The position numbers were made by a program, and so were the translations under genes. The notes beneath the pieces are model-generated. The model was not told the DNA's origin, made no database searches, and saw only the letters and a program-made list of their open reading frames with translations. Shown here piece by piece: positions 19,860 through 30,389 of a stretch of 64,000 nucleotides of DNA. Where the stretch lies: NCBI GenBank assembly GCA_052161625.1, contig CP197412.1, one strand, 5' to 3'. Source of the stretch: JBKCUI01 sp052161625 (GTDB taxonomy: Bacteria > Planctomycetota > Planctomycetia > Pirellulales > Pirellulaceae). Within the stretch, counting starts at the first letter, position 1; every line of letters begins with the position of its first letter.

Positions 19860-19885
19860 CAGGGAAGCGGGAAAAGTGTTCGCGA

Positions 19886-21811
19886 TCACTCGTCTGGGTT
19901 GACTTCGACGATAGCCTCGAATTGACCGTCATCGGGGCAAAAGCGTCCTGCATAAAACTCCGTGTTGAGGTGGAGCCCCATCACGGTTCGGCGGGTGCAA
20001 GGAGTGAGCGATCGGTAGAAGACCCATTGATCGCGGTTGATCTGCAGCCGATACGCCTCCGCGATATCGCGCGGTTGGATACGCAATTCTTCGGCGATCG
20101 TCAGTTGTCGCCACGTGTATGCCTTGGTGGAGGTCAAAGATCGCAGCGGCATTACGAGAGGACTGTAAAGGCTCTTCGCATTGCACTCTGCCGTAAGTAG
20201 GAGCGTATCATCGCGGCAGTCGAGGGAAGCATCTTTAACAGATCGCCGCCATTCAGGCATCGCGACCGGCAGGAGCAGCGCGACGCTTTCACCTTCCGAG
20301 TCATCCATTCGATCTCGGCAAAGCTTAGCTTCGGTGACTTTGGCGTCGTAGGTGAATCTCAGGCCATGTGCGACTGACCAACTCGATTGCAGTTTCCATC
20401 GAGCCGATTCCTGCGCGATCAGCGCATCCGCAAAAAAGACCATTCCTTCGTCGCGCATCAGCATGACTTGGCGTTGGATCTTACACTCTTCTCCGATTGC
20501 GCATTCGAGTTCCAGGTAATCGACATCGTCATCGGAGAACCAGCAGAGCTCTTGCCAAGCATGATCGATCAATTGAGGAACGCCATCTTTCTCGACTGCT
20601 ACATCCCAGTCTCCGGAGAAGATTCGAGCGCCATTCTCGCCGAGAAGATCGAGCCAGATCACATCGCTTGAGAAATCGACAGCCAGCCGACATCCCGGAT
20701 CTCTCCAGGAGCGTCGCATGGTGGCGATGGAGCTGGCCTCCCAGTATTGGCTGAATTTGGGCATCGACGCGTCCAACGTTTTGTCTTTACGCAAGCGCGA
20801 TGGTTTGAATTGCAGGGACTTGCCAACCGCATCGGGGAGGGCACAAGCCATCGTGTTTGCGAGTTTGGTGTTGCGATCGGATAGTTCGTATAGGGAGAGC
20901 CAAAACTCCGAATCCAGTTTCGTATCGGCTTCGTCAAAAAGAAGCTGCCGCCCTTCGGCATCGGAAAGTCCAAGCGCGTAGGTCGTGAGTTTGGTGATCG
21001 CTTTGCGTTGGGGCGGATACCACTTCCTCGCTCCGACCGAATCGGCAGCCCAACGGCTTCGGACGATGGATGCGAGCGTCGCTCGCAGGTCTTGTGCTCC
21101 CAACCGCATCAACGGGGCAGGCTCTTCGGCCGCTTCTTCAAGCAGCTGTGCGATGCGATTCAGGGCATCGCTAACAATTCGATCCTTGCCGCCGAGGTGC
21201 GACAATTGTTTCGCCAGCCCCAGCGGAATCTCGCACGCCCAAAGGATCCAAGGAAAGAGTCCATCTTCTGGTTCTGGACCCGCTTCCCAGCCGCGATTGA
21301 CCTGCGTCATGATCGACTGCAGGACTTCGAGCCAGAGGGCTGGACTGATCTCGCGACCGACGTGGGGAAGAGCGTGAATCCAACCTGCGCAGGTCAGTGC
21401 TATGTACGGGTCATAACCAGCGCGAGGCAATTGCTGCGTGATCCAAGTTCCGATCTTCTTAGCGTGCGCGATCTGATTGGGTGTGAGCGAGGGAGTCGAA
21501 GCTTTGCGATTCGATCGCGACGAGGCTCCTCCAAAGGAATGGACCAAATCCTGCAGCATGGCCAGACCTGTGTCCGACTCCGTTTCCCAAACACCAGTCC
21601 CCCAAGCGATGGAGCGGACATAGGATTCGATCGACGCGGACGCATCGGTCCGTTTTGCCTTCTTGGTGTTGTCGATTGGCAACGAAGCTTGGAGGAGCGC
21701 GACGTTGTCTTCACAAAGCTGTTTGAGCCACGCTCCGGCGGAGATTTCGTTCTCCGTCACCTCTTGCCGTTGAAGCTGTTTCGCGCGGTGTTTGGGTTTT
21801 ACCCAGTCCAT
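19886..21811 (-). CDS. Large hypothetical protein
   Basis: The frame is open from 21886, but Met at 21811 (MDWVKPKHRAKQLQ) is a more credible start; it gives about 641 residues. There is no signal peptide or membrane helix. The N-terminal half is helical with Trp-rich segments (SIAWGTGVWETESDTGLAML, YDPYIALTCAGWIHALPHVG). The C-terminal half is beta-rich (CRLAVDFSSDVIWLDLLGEN, DWDVAVEKDGVPQLIDHAW) and superficially recalls the helical toroid plus beta-sandwich layout of polysaccharide lyases, but I see no catalytic motif. It is divergent from the YdjY gene. Function unknown. Confidence 0.75.
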   Translation of the reverse strand: MDWVKPKHRAKQLQRQEVTENEISAGAWLKQLCEDNVALLQASLPIDNTKKAKRTDASASIESYVRSIAWGTGVWETESDTGLAMLQDLVHSFGGASSRSNRKASTPSLTPNQIAHAKKIGTWITQQLPRAGYDPYIALTCAGWIHALPHVGREISPALWLEVLQSIMTQVNRGWEAGPEPEDGLFPWILWACEIPLGLAKQLSHLGGKDRIVSDALNRIAQLLEEAAEEPAPLMRLGAQDLRATLASIVRSRWAADSVGARKWYPPQRKAITKLTTYALGLSDAEGRQLLFDEADTKLDSEFWLSLYELSDRNTKLANTMACALPDAVGKSLQFKPSRLRKDKTLDASMPKFSQYWEASSIATMRRSWRDPGCRLAVDFSSDVIWLDLLGENGARIFSGDWDVAVEKDGVPQLIDHAWQELCWFSDDDVDYLELECAIGEECKIQRQVMLMRDEGMVFFADALIAQESARWKLQSSWSVAHGLRFTYDAKVTEAKLCRDRMDDSEGESVALLLPVAMPEWRRSVKDASLDCRDDTLLLTAECNAKSLYSPLVMPLRSLTSTKAYTWRQLTIAEELRIQPRDIAEAYRLQINRDQWVFYRSLTPCTRRTVMGLHLNTEFYAGRFCPDDGQFEAIVEVNPDE

Positions 21812-21995
21812 AGGTCTCTCGTCCAGATTCGAGATTGATGATAAGATGTCGAAGGCCAATTGTTGTTGCCGGATTTCAAGTTGCAAGCGCCGAGTTGATG
21901 ATTCTTGGCCCCACGTCGGTTTTCATCAAAATTCGACCTTGGGGTATAGACACGCCAAAAAGTTTCGTTCCAGACAACGCAAGGATACAAGCGGG

Positions 21996-22835
21996 ATGAT
22001 ATCACCTTTTCGATCAGCGTTGTGGTGTGTACTGGTCACTCTCCTCTTTTCAAGTCGCTTGTTCCCGCAGCAGCCCGATCAAGAACGATGGATGAGCAAG
22101 GAGGAGTTGAAGGAAAGTGTGACCAAGGCGTTCGCTCCACCTCAGAATTGCAAGTCGCTCCATCCAAGCGATCGCGTTTGGATCGATCGAAACGAGCAGG
22201 TTGTGGTTCTAGATGGCTATATTGCCCAACGTGAAGCGCCGCTCGAAATGTTCGCGTGTCCGGCGGGGACGAAGGAACACGAGTCCGTGGTGGCGGTGTT
22301 TGGTCGCTCGCAGCTGGTGCATGCGGCCCTTCTCGCGATCGGTGCCAAACCTGGTTCGCCGGCGAAATTCGAGCCCTTCAAACCTGCACATGGCTCCACG
22401 ATTCGCATCTATGCGCTTTGGTTCGACGACAAAGGAGAAGTCAAATCGACGCTCGCGCAGAAATGGGTTCGGCACATGGGGACCAAGAACCAACTGAAAT
22501 GGGACTGGGTTTTTGCCGGTAGCAAGGAGTACGTCGACGAATTCACCAAGGAGCGTCGCTACATGGCTGATAGCGGCGAGTTGGTTTGTGTTGCAAACTT
22601 CGGAACTTCGACGATGGACTTGGTCGTGCGCAGCGAACAAGCGAATTCGAACCTTGCATTCGATGCATATACCGATCGCATCCCCAAGCGGAATACGCCA
22701 ATTCGATTGGTGTTGAAGCTTTCCGATGAAATCGCATTTGGTTCTGAACCTGAACATGAAACGGACAAACCAGAGTACCTCGACAAACCGGTTCCTGAAG
22801 CAGTGTCTCGGTTGCTAGCCCCCGCAAAGAAGTAG
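21996..22835 (+). CDS. Exported YdjY-domain protein
   Basis: Start chosen at ATG 21996 (279 residues), preceded by AAGCGGG and followed by a signal peptide (ALWCVLVTLLFSSRLFPQQ). The YdjY domain is clear: VVLDGYIAQREAPLEMFACP, then GTKEHESVVAVFGRSQLVHA and LLAIGAKPGSPAKFEPF. These proteins are common in planctomycetes and are periplasmic; their function is unknown. The segment KEHES is the conserved core. The Cys residues of ferredoxin-like E. coli YdjY are not conserved as a cluster motif here. Confidence 0.85.
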   Translation: MISPFRSALWCVLVTLLFSSRLFPQQPDQERWMSKEELKESVTKAFAPPQNCKSLHPSDRVWIDRNEQVVVLDGYIAQREAPLEMFACPAGTKEHESVVAVFGRSQLVHAALLAIGAKPGSPAKFEPFKPAHGSTIRIYALWFDDKGEVKSTLAQKWVRHMGTKNQLKWDWVFAGSKEYVDEFTKERRYMADSGELVCVANFGTSTMDLVVRSEQANSNLAFDAYTDRIPKRNTPIRLVLKLSDEIAFGSEPEHETDKPEYLDKPVPEAVSRLLAPAKK

Positions 22836-22918
22836 TTTCTGCTCCGTTACCTTGTTTTCGTTTTCAGTATCCTTTCCAACAATCAATCTCCTGACTCTTT
22901 CCACACAGAATTGTATCC

Positions 22919-23803
22919 ATGGGTTTTGGCTCACGATTGACTGCCGCCGTTCTCACCAAGAAGAACCCTGTCTGTGTTGGATTGGATCCACGCTGGCAGC
23001 AGTTACCCGGCTCACTGCGAGTCGATCCGACGGCTCAGGGATGGCAAGCTGCCGCAGATGCGTATCGAACTTTTTGTTGTTCGATCATCGATGTCGTCGC
23101 GCCACTCGTACCTATCGTGAAGCCGCAGAGTGCATTCTTCGAAGAGCTTGGACCTGCGGGTGTGCAAGTATTGGAGCAAGTCGTCCGTTACGCGTCATCC
23201 AAGGGCCTGCTGGTCATTTTGGATGGAAAGAGAAACGATATCGGCTCGACCGCCACAGCCTATGCGAAGGCTTACTTAGGAGCGGACAGTCCATTCGGAG
23301 CGGATTCCCTCACGGTCAGTCCGTATTTGGGCAAGGATTCGCTCGATCCATTTGTCGAACGCTGTGTTGAAGCGGATGCGGGGATATTCGTCTTGGTAAA
23401 GACGTCGAACCCCGGAAGCGGTTTCATGCAAGATCTATCGCTTGAGGGAGCGACGATCTCCGATCGAGTGGCGGACTACGTTCAGGAACAAGCCCTGAGG
23501 ACGGCCGATTCCCCCAACGAATATGGCTCTGTTGGCTGTGTTGTTGGCGCTACGTATCCAGAACAATTGATCGCGATGCGAAGCCGAATGCCGAACGCTT
23601 GGATTCTCATCCCTGGCTACGGCGCCCAAGGAGGTTCAGCGGAAGACGTTCGACACGGTTTGGATTCACGGGGGCTCGGTGCGGTGGTCAATAGTTCCAG
23701 GGGAATCATTTTCGCACACGAGAAACCACAGTATGCTTCGGCTGGACATTGGACCCGCGCTGTCGAGGCCGCAACGCTCGAGATGATTGAACAGTTGCGA
23801 TAG
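22919..23803 (+). CDS. pyrF: Orotidine-5'-phosphate decarboxylase (type 2)
   Basis: It catalyses the last step of UMP synthesis. The protein has 294 residues, matching the longer type 2 (PyrF/URA5-like bacterial) group. VCVGLDPRW is at the N-terminus and VKPQSAFFEELGPAG follows. The catalytic D-x-K-x-x-D is in ILDGKRNDIGSTA (about residues 100-110). The phosphate-binding end reads LIPGYGAQGGSAEDV and NSSRGIIFA. It stands alone, 83 bp downstream of the YdjY gene and convergent with the efflux adaptor gene. Confidence 0.96.
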   Translation: MGFGSRLTAAVLTKKNPVCVGLDPRWQQLPGSLRVDPTAQGWQAAADAYRTFCCSIIDVVAPLVPIVKPQSAFFEELGPAGVQVLEQVVRYASSKGLLVILDGKRNDIGSTATAYAKAYLGADSPFGADSLTVSPYLGKDSLDPFVERCVEADAGIFVLVKTSNPGSGFMQDLSLEGATISDRVADYVQEQALRTADSPNEYGSVGCVVGATYPEQLIAMRSRMPNAWILIPGYGAQGGSAEDVRHGLDSRGLGAVVNSSRGIIFAHEKPQYASAGHWTRAVEAATLEMIEQLR

Positions 23804-23832
23804 CGGGCGAATGTCCAACTACTTCAGATTGT

Positions 23833-25197
23833 TTATTTCGGAACAATCATCTCGACGGCTTGGCCTGGAACCAAGGAACCAGCTCGTGCGAGAACGACCA
23901 TTTCGGTCCCATCCAGACCGGACGTTACTTGAACATCGTTCCCAACTCGCAAGCCCAACTCGACTTTTCGGTGTTCGATTTTCCCATTGACCACAACGCA
24001 GCAAACGGTCGATGCTCCATCCTTGACGATGGCTGCAATAGGGAGCGTGACGACGTTTGATCGTTCTTCGAGCAGGATCTTGACCGTGACAAAGGCCCCG
24101 GGAAGCCACTTCAAATCGGGATTGTCCAAATCGATTTCGGCTGCGAGAGTCCGGCTTTGTGAATCGAGTTGAAGGCTGGTCCTCGTAACTCTTGCTTCCT
24201 TTGCTCCACTTGCGACGGCTTGCCCGAGGATGGTCACGCTATCCCCCTTGGTGAGATCGTCAAAACCCGCATCGACCCACGCGGCTTCTTGTTCAGGAAC
24301 ATTCACAAAGACACGCACGCGGCTCACATCTGCAACCGTCATCAACGGCTGCGCATTATTGGAGCCGGCTGGTTGCACGTAATGTCCTGGATCGACTTTG
24401 CGTCCGATGACAAATCCGTCGAGCGGACTGATGAGCTCGGTATAGGTCATCATCGTTTCGGCTTGCTGAATCTCGGCCTCTGCAACGTTGCGTTTGGCTT
24501 TGGCTGCTTCGACATCAGCCGACGCAGTCCCCACTTTGGCCAACGCCTCTTGCTCCAATGCTCGTGCTGATTCGATTGCAGCGAACGTCTCGAGTTTGGC
24601 TGCTTTGGAGGCTTCGAATTGGCTCATCGTCTCATCGGCAAGTTTCGAAGTGACCGAACCTTTGCTCACCAATTGTTGAATCCGTTCGCTTTCGGACTCC
24701 CATCGAGCGAACTCCGCTTCATTGCGAGCCAAGCTGGCTTGGGCCTGCGCGACCATCGCTTTGGCGGAATTCACGGATGCGTTGGCGGCCCCCAATGCAG
24801 CTTCCGCTTGTTTGATTTGCGCCTCAGCTTGCGCGAGCAAGCCTTTCTTTTGGTTGACTTGATCTTGATATTCGGGTGCATGAATTCGAAGCAGGACGTC
24901 TCCCTTTTTCACGGGATCGCCGATATCGAAATGCACGGTGGAAACATACCCGGAAATCTTCGACAGGACGGGAACCGACTCGAAAGCTTCAACGCGTCCG
25001 GGCTGTTCGGTATAGAGCTTCAAAGTCTTTGTGATGGGTTTGCCAGCAGAAACGCGGTCGATCGCAGATGCATTCGCGCTTGGCGCCTCCGAAGTCGCTT
25101 CACGGTTCGCAGGTGCATTGCATCCCGCCATGACCGCGCACAAATTGAGGGTCGCCCATCTCCATCGCCGGGGGAGCGGATTCAAATTAGACGGCAT
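23833..25197 (-). CDS. RND efflux periplasmic adaptor lipoprotein (HlyD/MFP family)
   Basis: Start chosen at 25197 (MPSNLNPLPRRW), which gives about 454 residues with a lipobox (LCAVMAGC). It is followed by the usual adaptor order. A barrel-lipoyl segment (VPVLSKISGYVSTVHFDIGD, PVKKGDVLLRIHAPEYQ) comes first. A long Ala/Glu-rich coiled-coil hairpin follows (about residues 115-235), then the second lipoyl half (ELISPLDGFVIGRKVDPGHY) and a beta-barrel (VADVSRVRVFVNVPEQEA). Its start lies 11 bp inside the end of the pump gene, so it is coupled to it. It should link the inner-membrane pump to the outer-membrane factor encoded divergently. Confidence 0.93.
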   Translation of the reverse strand: MPSNLNPLPRRWRWATLNLCAVMAGCNAPANREATSEAPSANASAIDRVSAGKPITKTLKLYTEQPGRVEAFESVPVLSKISGYVSTVHFDIGDPVKKGDVLLRIHAPEYQDQVNQKKGLLAQAEAQIKQAEAALGAANASVNSAKAMVAQAQASLARNEAEFARWESESERIQQLVSKGSVTSKLADETMSQFEASKAAKLETFAAIESARALEQEALAKVGTASADVEAAKAKRNVAEAEIQQAETMMTYTELISPLDGFVIGRKVDPGHYVQPAGSNNAQPLMTVADVSRVRVFVNVPEQEAAWVDAGFDDLTKGDSVTILGQAVASGAKEARVTRTSLQLDSQSRTLAAEIDLDNPDLKWLPGAFVTVKILLEERSNVVTLPIAAIVKDGASTVCCVVVNGKIEHRKVELGLRVGNDVQVTSGLDGTEMVVLARAGSLVPGQAVEMIVPK

Positions 25198-28100
25198 AGT
25201 ATCGACTCTCAGGATCATCGGGGTCCATGGACGCAGACTTCAGACTCGCCTTAGACTGCAACAATGTAAAGAACAATGGTAATAGGAACAGCGTTGAAAA
25301 AGTTGCGGCGATTAGCCCTCCGACGACAGCGCGTCCGAGTGGAGCGTTTTGCTGCCCCGCTTCGCCAAAAGCGAGAGCCATAGGCAACATCCCAGCGATC
25401 ATTGCGAAGCTGGTCATCAAAATGGCTCGCAGCCGACTCCCGGCGCTCGTCACGGCAGCGCGTGAAATGTCGCGCAACTCGGTCCGTCGCTTTTCCGCAA
25501 ACGTCACCAGAAGAATCGCGTTGGCCATCGCGACTCCAACCGCCATGATCGCTCCAATGAACGACTGAACATTGATCGTTGTTCGCGTGAAATATAACAT
25601 CAGCACGACCCCCGTCACCACAGCCGGGATGGTCGAGATGGTGACCAAAGCCAATCGAACGGACTGAAAGTTTGCCGTGAGCAATAGAAACACGGCAACG
25701 ATCGCCAAAAGCAATCCGATCGAAAGTCCTGCCTCCATCTCCTGCATCGGTGGAATTTGACCACGTATCTCTACCGTGCTGCCGGTGGGAGGTGCACCAG
25801 CTCGCTGGATGGCGCTGGCAACCTCAGAGGAAACCGAACCAAGATCTGCACCGGAGATGTTCGCCGTCAACGAGACTTGCCGCTTCATGTTGTAGCGATC
25901 GTATTGGCCGGGCATGGTTCCCGGTTCGATCGATGCAACATCTCGAATAAGGACTTGGCTGGAGTCGGTCTTTCGCAATGGGATACGTCCCAACTGCTCC
26001 ACGGAGCCAATCGTCTCTACCTCGTAGGGAGATCGAACGATCGGGCGAGGAATCTCTACTTGGACTTGGTATGCGACCCCGCTCTTCGGTTCGGCCCAAT
26101 AATTCGGGACAACGAATCGACTTGAAGATGTCGCGGTGACGAGTGCTCGCGAGACATCGACGGGTGTAAGTCCAGCCATACCCGCCTTTTCTCGGTCCAC
26201 GTTGACTTGAATCGTTGGATAGTCCATCGACTGCCCCAATTGGATATCGCGAAGCGATGAGATGCTCGCAAGTTCCGTTTTGATCTTCTCGACGAAGACT
26301 CGATTCTTTGCAAAGTCCGCACCGCTCACAACGACTTCGATCGGCGTTGGAGATCCGAAGCTCATCACTTCGTTGACGATATCGGACGGTTCAAACGAGA
26401 ACCGCACGTCTGGCATTTCTTTGGCGAGACGCGTCCGGACTCGTTCCTTGAGAATCTCATCCGGGAGATGCAGTTCATCGCTGAGGTCGATGTAAAGGAT
26501 CGCTTCCTCGGGTCCACGGGACCATTGATAGACCGCGTTAACGGGAAAGTTGGAGTGAATCATCCCGACATAGCCAAGGGTTAATTCAATGTTGCTTTGT
26601 CCAAGCTCATCTCCGATGACCGAGAGAGCTTGCTTGGCAAGCGACTCCGATTTTTCAATGTGAGTCCCATCTGGGGCTCGCATACGCAATCGAAACTGCC
26701 CTGCATCCACCACGGGAAACACACCTCGTCCCAGCGTCGGGGTAATCCATGCCACCGTTCCAATACAAATGATCAAGTAAAGGGGGACGATAGCCCAGCG
26801 AAGATGAACCCAACTACCGAGAATTCTCTCATAGGCCTCGCGCATCCGATCGAACCAGGAGGAGGATGCCCCTGTTCGGGCTTCACCTGCTCCATGCGGA
26901 TGGGTTTTGAGGAGCCAGACCGACATCACCGGCACGAATGTGCTGGAGAGGAAATAGGATGCGATCATGGAAAAGCCGACCGCAAGTGAGAGAGGGACGA
27001 ACAAGGCTCTGGCGGCCCCCTGCATAAAAAACGACGAGACAAAGACCGCAAGGATGCAGAGCATCGCCAGCAGTCGTGGACGGATCGTCTCGAGCGAGCC
27101 GTCTCGAACGGCACGGGCTAAGGGTACACCTCGCTGCAGGTGGGAATGGATGTTTTCGATCGAGACCGTGGCTTCATCGACGAGAATCCCAATGGCCAAT
27201 GCCAGCCCACCGAGGGTCATCAAATTGATGGTTTGGCCAGTGATCCACAAAGCGAGTACGGCCGCGAAGAGAGCGAGAGGGATGTTGAGGACAACGATCA
27301 GCGAACTGCGCCAGTCCCTTAAGAACAGAAGGATCATCAATCCGACGAGGAACGCTCCGAGGAGTCCTTCACTGACCACACCTCCCACAGCCCGCGTCAC
27401 GTAGGGAGATTGATCGAATTCAAACCGTACATCAATTCCCTCACCATCTGCACCGAGCGCTTCCTTCATCTTGGGGAGCGCGTTCTTGATGTTGTTGATC
27501 ACGCTCAAAGTGGAAGCTTCGGCCCGCTTCGTCGCAAGGATATAGACAGCTCTTCTGCCGTTTACCAACGCGTAGCCAGCTGGGGCGTCCGCGGAGTCTT
27601 GGACAGTCCCCACATCGCGAAGGAAGACCGGGTTCTCACCCATGCGAATGGGAATGGAACCAAGCTGTTGGGGATCTTTCACCACCGAATTGACGGGCAC
27701 AATCGGGTAACTATCCCCGATCGGTATGTTACCCGAAGGACTAAGGGTGTTCCCTTTCGTGAGAGAGACAATCACTTCATCGGGGGACATGCTATAGGAT
27801 TGCAGTTTCTTTGGATCGACCGTAATGACGATCGAACGAGCGCTGCCGCCGAATGGGGGCGGTGCTGAAACACCGGGCAAACTCGAGAACATCGGTCTGA
27901 CCCGGAAGAGCGCAAGGTCTTGAATCTCGGCAATACTTCGTGTGTCGCTCGAAAGGACCAGATAACCAACAGGAACCGAGCCTGTATCGAAGCGCATGAC
28001 GAAGGGAGAAACCGTCCCCGGCGGCATAAAGGCCTGGGATCGATTGACGTAATTAATCGTTTCCGCCATCGCCTGTGCCATGTTGGTTTCGGGATGAAAG

Positions 28101-28432
28101 TACAGCTTCATCAACGCGGTGCCTTGGACGTTCCGCGACTCGACATGGTGAATACCGCTGATGTAGAGAAAGTGGTATTCGTAGTAATTCGTTAAGAACC
28201 CCTCCATCTGCGCCGGATCCATTCCGCCATAGGGCTGGCAAACATAGATGACAGGCAAATTGAGTTTAGGAAAGATGTCGACTTCCATCCCTCGCGGTAA
28301 GCCGGATGGGTAAGACCATTTGTACTGTTGAAAAATCGATGGTCCGACGGCCAAGAAGCAGCCGAGGGCTAGGCTCAGTACCAGCACCATCACAGTTGCC
28401 GGACGGCGCATTGCTGAAAGGATAAGTTGCAT
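25187..28432 (-). CDS. RND-family efflux permease
   Basis: A protein of 1081 residues, full length for the AcrB/CzcA superfamily, with 12 predicted membrane segments in two halves. The TM4 motif reads LALAIGILVDEATVSIENIH and carries an Asp-Glu pair as in many HAE/HME pumps. The periplasmic N-terminal loop starts GMEVDIFPKLNLPVIYVCQP, typical of the family. The second half ends with GAIMAVGVAMANAILLVTF and LRAILMTSFAMIAGMLPMAL. It exports drugs, lipids or metals by proton antiport; the substrate cannot be read from sequence. It is first in the minus-strand operon. Confidence 0.95.
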   Translation of the reverse strand: MQLILSAMRRPATVMVLVLSLALGCFLAVGPSIFQQYKWSYPSGLPRGMEVDIFPKLNLPVIYVCQPYGGMDPAQMEGFLTNYYEYHFLYISGIHHVESRNVQGTALMKLYFHPETNMAQAMAETINYVNRSQAFMPPGTVSPFVMRFDTGSVPVGYLVLSSDTRSIAEIQDLALFRVRPMFSSLPGVSAPPPFGGSARSIVITVDPKKLQSYSMSPDEVIVSLTKGNTLSPSGNIPIGDSYPIVPVNSVVKDPQQLGSIPIRMGENPVFLRDVGTVQDSADAPAGYALVNGRRAVYILATKRAEASTLSVINNIKNALPKMKEALGADGEGIDVRFEFDQSPYVTRAVGGVVSEGLLGAFLVGLMILLFLRDWRSSLIVVLNIPLALFAAVLALWITGQTINLMTLGGLALAIGILVDEATVSIENIHSHLQRGVPLARAVRDGSLETIRPRLLAMLCILAVFVSSFFMQGAARALFVPLSLAVGFSMIASYFLSSTFVPVMSVWLLKTHPHGAGEARTGASSSWFDRMREAYERILGSWVHLRWAIVPLYLIICIGTVAWITPTLGRGVFPVVDAGQFRLRMRAPDGTHIEKSESLAKQALSVIGDELGQSNIELTLGYVGMIHSNFPVNAVYQWSRGPEEAILYIDLSDELHLPDEILKERVRTRLAKEMPDVRFSFEPSDIVNEVMSFGSPTPIEVVVSGADFAKNRVFVEKIKTELASISSLRDIQLGQSMDYPTIQVNVDREKAGMAGLTPVDVSRALVTATSSSRFVVPNYWAEPKSGVAYQVQVEIPRPIVRSPYEVETIGSVEQLGRIPLRKTDSSQVLIRDVASIEPGTMPGQYDRYNMKRQVSLTANISGADLGSVSSEVASAIQRAGAPPTGSTVEIRGQIPPMQEMEAGLSIGLLLAIVAVFLLLTANFQSVRLALVTISTIPAVVTGVVLMLYFTRTTINVQSFIGAIMAVGVAMANAILLVTFAEKRRTELRDISRAAVTSAGSRLRAILMTSFAMIAGMLPMALAFGEAGQQNAPLGRAVVGGLIAATFSTLFLLPLFFTLLQSKASLKSASMDPDDPESRYYAV

Positions 28433-28697
28433 TCAAAAGACTTCCAAGTCGACCAACGAAATCAATAAGAGCCCGCAAGGTTGCCGCAGCCGTTCACCTT
28501 AAGCCAAGCCGTAGACTTTGCCAAACTGTGGTCATCATTTTAGTCCGTGCATCCGATTCCACCCACAGCCCGAAAATTGGAATTCACCGATTCTTCCTTA
28601 CAGACCCTAGCGACCGATTTATCGGACGCCGAAACAGATTCCGTACAAGCGATCCAGACGGATGCTGGAATGAGATGAGCTGGAGGGAATTGTCGAA

Positions 28698-30305
28698 ATG
28701 AAGCGAACTTACTGGAAATGGGCTTTCGGGATCTCCGGAGTACTTGCACTCGAGGGATGCGCGACAACCCCCGCAAACCACTCCAAGCCATCGCGCCCCG
28801 AAGTCTCTACCTATCCAACGCCACCATTGCGGGAACCCGTCGCACCGGTGAAGGTCGAGGTCGACCATGAACCCAATCCTACGCCGGATGGTTTCGTAGC
28901 CCTTGCATCGACGACCGTCTCCGTTCACGAGGCACTGGCCATCGAGGAAGCGCCCGCACTCGAACCCGTAGCAGATACTTCGGAACCAATCGGTGCACCA
29001 AATGTCGTACCGATCAATCTCCCCACCGCTCTCGCGATGATCGGGGGGCAACACCCGGTCGTCGGATTCGCCCGTTGGCGTGTGCAAGAAGCCTATGCAC
29101 GGCTTGATCGCGCGAAAGTAATGTGGCTCCCAAGCATTCAGTCCGGGTTCAACTATCGCCGCAGGGATGGAAACTACCAAGCCGTTGACGGTTCGATCGT
29201 CGACGTCAATCTGAATTCGATGAACTACGGGCTTGGGGCAGGTGCTGTCGCGGCAGGCTCTCCAACCCAACCTGGCGTCGTTGCCCAATTCCATTTGGCC
29301 GATGCCATATTCTTACCCAAAGCAGCGGAGAAGACCGCTTGGGCGCGTTCGCATGCCGCCAACGCTGCATTGAATCAGCAGCTGCTCAACGGTGCGCTGG
29401 CCTACATCGAACTCCTTGAGGCCTACCAAGACCAAGAGATCTTATCGCAGTCCGCCACTCGAACGGCAGACCTTGCGAAGGTAACTCGAGACTACGCCGA
29501 CACAGGTTCAGGTCTTCAGTCCGACGCAGATCGAACTGCGACCGAGTACGCGTTGTTGCAATCGAGAATCGTGTCGGCGCAAGAACGCCAACTTGTCGCG
29601 TCCACGAGATTGGCGCGGGAGCTGAGCGTTTCGATGACGAGCAAATTATTGCCCCAAGAGCCCGTGATTGTACCACTGGAGCTGGCTCCCCCAACCACGG
29701 AAGAAGCATCCTTGATTGCGACGGGGTTGTCGGTCCGGCCTGAGTTGAAAGAGTCGCAGGCTCTCGTCGCGGCCGCGTGTGAAGCGTTCAAGCGGGAGAA
29801 GTATGCACCGTTCGTCCCCAGCGTGTTGCTCGGATTCAGCACGACCAGCTTTGGAGGAGGCCTAGGGAGCAACGCCGAGAACTTTGGCGGCCGATACGAT
29901 ATCGATGCAATGATGGTGTGGGAAACTCGCAATCTGGGGTTTGGCGAAAAGGGAGCTCGTAGCGAGCGAAACGCACAGGTACAGCAAGCGACGTTTGAGA
30001 AGCTCCGATGGATGGACCTGGTCGCCCAACAAGTGGCGGAAGCGAACGTGCAAGTCACGATGCGCAGACGACAAATCGAAATCGCTGAAAGAGCAATTGC
30101 GACTGCCAGCGACTCGCATCGCCGCAACATGGATCGCATTCGAGAAGGACAGGGATTGCCCATCGAGGCACTGCAATCGATCCAAGCACTGGAGTCAGCC
30201 CAGCGTGCCTACCTCAACGCCATCGCCAATTTCAATCGAGCCCAACTGCAGCTTCAATGGTCGCTCGGCTGGCCAATCGACGCTTCCGTAGCGAAAACCG
30301 AATAG
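28698..30305 (+). CDS. TolC-type outer-membrane efflux lipoprotein
   Basis: A protein of 535 residues with a lipobox (ISGVLALEGC) and a good ribosome binding site (GAGGGA) before ATG 28698. A Pro-rich linker is followed by the two TolC/OEP repeats: INLPTALAMIGGQHPVVGFA, then ARLDRAKVMWLPSIQSGFNY in the first; RPELKESQALVAAACEAFKR, then EKYAPFVPSVLLGFSTTSFG in the second. It is divergent from the pump and adaptor genes across a 265-bp spacer that should hold both promoters, and completes the tripartite efflux system. Confidence 0.93.
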   Translation: MKRTYWKWAFGISGVLALEGCATTPANHSKPSRPEVSTYPTPPLREPVAPVKVEVDHEPNPTPDGFVALASTTVSVHEALAIEEAPALEPVADTSEPIGAPNVVPINLPTALAMIGGQHPVVGFARWRVQEAYARLDRAKVMWLPSIQSGFNYRRRDGNYQAVDGSIVDVNLNSMNYGLGAGAVAAGSPTQPGVVAQFHLADAIFLPKAAEKTAWARSHAANAALNQQLLNGALAYIELLEAYQDQEILSQSATRTADLAKVTRDYADTGSGLQSDADRTATEYALLQSRIVSAQERQLVASTRLARELSVSMTSKLLPQEPVIVPLELAPPTTEEASLIATGLSVRPELKESQALVAAACEAFKREKYAPFVPSVLLGFSTTSFGGGLGSNAENFGGRYDIDAMMVWETRNLGFGEKGARSERNAQVQQATFEKLRWMDLVAQQVAEANVQVTMRRRQIEIAERAIATASDSHRRNMDRIREGQGLPIEALQSIQALESAQRAYLNAIANFNRAQLQLQWSLGWPIDASVAKTE

Positions 30306-30389
30306 GGCAGTCCGCCCTTTCCGAATCGACCGATCCAGCATGCGTCACTGGGTTTTCATGGACTCTTAATGGCGGCCGATGGAACGAAG